Assembly (NCBI GenBank): GCA_036502405.1 | Contig: DASXYP010000131.1 | Span: 1 to 18,582, forward strand | Length of the DNA: 18,582 bases | Source: Chersky-806 sp036502405 | Lineage (GTDB): Bacteria; Actinomycetota; Acidimicrobiia; IMCC26256; JAENVU01 | Direction of reading: 5' to 3' | In this document: piece after piece, positions 17,405 to 18,582 of the stretch | How positions within the stretch are numbered: the first letter of the stretch is position 1 | Layout: the number at the start of each line of letters is the position of its first letter | The notes under the pieces: generated by a model | What the model was told of the DNA's origin: nothing | Databases searched by the model: none | What the model saw: the letters and a program-made list of their open reading frames with translations, nothing else | Program-made: the position numbers and the translations under genes

Positions 17405-18313
17405 ATGGCGGTAGGCGACGACCGGCACCTGTTCCTCCTGGCGTTCGACCACCGTCGGCCGCACATCGCGAAGCTGTTCGGTGTCGGCGACGACGCGACT
17501 GCGGACGAGATGGCACGCGTGGTCGACGCGAAGGCGGTCGTGTTCGACGGGTTCGTGCACGCGCTCGACGAGGGTGCGCCGGCGAACGAAGCCGGGATCC
17601 TCGTCGACGAGCAGTTCGGCGCAGAGGTCGCCCGCGCCGCCCTCGCGCGCGGATGGATCTGCGCGATGCCGGCGGAGGCCAGCGGGCTGCCGTCGTTCAC
17701 CTTCGAGTACGGGCGGGACTTTCGGAGCCACGTCGAGGCGTTCGACCCGACGTTCGTGAAGGTGCTCGTGCGCTACAACGTCGACGGGCGCAAGGCCGAC
17801 AACGCTCGCTCGGTCGAGGGGCTCGAGGAGCTCTCGGGCTGGCTGCGCGAGACCGGCCGCCGGTTCCTCTGCGAGCTGATCGTGCCGCCCGCGCCGGCCC
17901 AGCTGCAGCGGGTCGGAGGCGACGTGGTCCGCTACGAGACCGAGCTGCGGCCGGAGCTGATGCGCCGGGCGATCGCCGACTTCCAGGACGTCGGCATCGA
18001 GCCCGACGTCTGGAAGGTCGAGGGCATCGACCGCCGCGACGACTGCGAGATGGTCGCGAGCCAGGCCCGCGCCGGGGGGCGCGACGGGGTCGGCTGCGTG
18101 GTGCTCGGGCAGGGCGCGGACACCGAGCGCACGGAGCACTGGCTGCGCACCGCAGCCGGCGTGCCCGGCTACCTCGGGTTCGCGATCGGCCGCACGCTGT
18201 GGTGGGGCCCGATCGCGGCCTTCGTCGACGGGTCGCTGGCGGCCCCGGACGCGGCGACGCAGATCGCTACGCGCTTCCGCCGCGCGATCGCGGTGTTCAC
18301 GGGCGCCGACTGA
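17405..18313 (+). CDS. DUF2090 / IolC-C-terminal-like class I aldolase family protein
   Basis: A 302-residue predicted TIM-barrel protein. LLAFDHRR (11-18), KVLVRYN (119-125), PDVWKVEGID (200-209, with Lys204 the probable Schiff-base lysine), VVLGQGAD (about 236-243) and GFAIGRTLWWGP near the C-terminus are marks of the DUF2090 family. That domain forms the C-terminal half of some IolC fusions and is related to tagatose-bisphosphate (LacD-like) aldolases. In inositol breakdown it would cleave 6-phospho-5-dehydro-2-deoxy-D-gluconate. Here it stands alone, without the IolC sugar-kinase domain or other iol genes, so the substrate may be different. The start ATG 17405 has AAGGAG 11 nt upstream. 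It is probably co-transcribed with the fructose-bisphosphate aldolase. The aldolase-fold call is good, the reaction uncertain. Confidence 0.8.
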   Translation: MAVGDDRHLFLLAFDHRRPHIAKLFGVGDDATADEMARVVDAKAVVFDGFVHALDEGAPANEAGILVDEQFGAEVARAALARGWICAMPAEASGLPSFTFEYGRDFRSHVEAFDPTFVKVLVRYNVDGRKADNARSVEGLEELSGWLRETGRRFLCELIVPPAPAQLQRVGGDVVRYETELRPELMRRAIADFQDVGIEPDVWKVEGIDRRDDCEMVASQARAGGRDGVGCVVLGQGADTERTEHWLRTAAGVPGYLGFAIGRTLWWGPIAAFVDGSLAAPDAATQIATRFRRAIAVFTGAD

Positions 18314-18327
18314 GCGCCGGGCCGGGG

Positions 18328-18582
18328 TCAGCCGGCGAGCGCATCCAGCGCCTCACCGGCCCGCCGCAGGGCAGCGTCGAGCTGGCGGCGCTGCCCGGCC
18401 CGGCCCACGAACGCGGCCTCGACGTCGACCCGGGCGCCGGCGCCGCCGGCCGCGGTCCGGAAGAACCGGCGGCGCACCGCGCCGACCACCACGACCTCCG
18501 CTCCGTCGTCGAGGTCCTCCACCCCGGCGGCCGGCTCCCAGACGGTCACCGGGACCGAGGTCGCCCGACCGTCGGGCCCCGG
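18328..18582 (-). CDS. C-terminal end of a possible SSB-like OB-fold protein (cut by window end)
   Basis: 84 C-terminal residues are visible; the N-terminus lies beyond the window. The frame reads in from the edge through an R-A-T-S-V-P-V-T-V-W strand, then L-D-D-G-A-E-V-V-V-V-G, RRRFFRT, a Gly/Ala loop and V-D-V-E-A-A. This alternation resembles strands 3 to 5 of single-strand DNA-binding (OB-fold) proteins (F-x-V-x-x-W, then K-G-x-x-V-x-V-x-G-R, then E-V-V-A). It ends in an Arg/Ala helix and lacks the acidic DDDxPF-type tail of canonical SSB. A GTG inside the frame (18549) is unlikely to be the true start. It is convergent with the DUF2090 gene, with 14 bp between the stops. The assignment is tentative. 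Confidence 0.45.
   Translation of the reverse strand, partial: PGPDGRATSVPVTVWEPAAGVEDLDDGAEVVVVGAVRRRFFRTAAGGAGARVDVEAAFVGRAGQRRQLDAALRRAGEALDALAG

Noticed and set aside
16178..18139. 653-codon minus-strand open frame antisense to the two aldolases
   Set aside because: No motifs, typical antisense shadow composition. The plus strand carries two intact aldolase-family genes with catalytic lysines.

Overview
The window is very GC-rich, gene-dense DNA from an actinomycete-type chromosome (Actinomycetota). The main evidence is gene order. On the minus strand, a TPR protein, a HAD phosphatase, a small basic protein, tlyA, nadK, recN, steA and steB lead towards pyrG, which matches the order I recall around Rv1691-Rv1699 in Mycobacterium tuberculosis. 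The wording of the NadK motifs and the lack of mycobacterial envelope genes make me lean to a deep-branching class such as Acidimicrobiia, but that is inference. GTG and TTG starts and 1-8 nt stop/start overlaps are common. I saw no tRNA, rRNA, CRISPR array, insertion sequence or phage gene. All protein-coding stretches look like ordinary chromosome.

Layout. At 1-763 (minus) is the N-terminal amidoligase half of CTP synthase, cut by the window edge. At 838-3932 (plus) are two tandem, translationally coupled, paralogous multi-pass membrane proteins of the GT-C/ArnT-like glycosyltransferase type. The second overlaps tail-to-tail, by 104 bp, a GT4 (MraY/WecA-like) membrane sugar-phosphate transferase at 3829-4704 (minus). 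Upstream of that, all on the minus strand, are steB, steA, recN, nadK, tlyA, a phasin-like protein with a histone-H1-like Lys/Ala tail, a NagD-like HAD phosphatase and a TPR protein (4749-12016). This looks like one long polycistron with a possible internal promoter in the 180-bp gap before the phasin-like gene.

At 12072-13280 (plus) is a DUF1015 protein, divergent from the TPR gene and almost abutting korB at its 3' end. At 13284-16170 (minus) are korB and korA, a complete two-subunit 2-oxoglutarate:ferredoxin oxidoreductase. A 274-bp divergent gap then separates korA from two plus-strand aldolase-family genes: a class I fructose-bisphosphate aldolase (16445-17332) and a DUF2090/IolC-C-terminal-like aldolase (17405-18313). 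The last 255 bp hold the C-terminal end of a minus-strand protein that looks like an SSB-type OB fold.

Functionally there are three themes: a conserved housekeeping and cytokinesis block (ribosome methylation, NADP supply, DNA repair, SteA/SteB division factors, CTP synthesis); a membrane glycosylation insert (GT4 plus two GT-C proteins) placed exactly between steB and pyrG, where M. tuberculosis has none; and a central-carbon block (KorAB and two aldolases). The glycosylation insert next to steAB, and the phasin/histone-like protein inside the tlyA-recN block, are the parts most likely to be biologically new.
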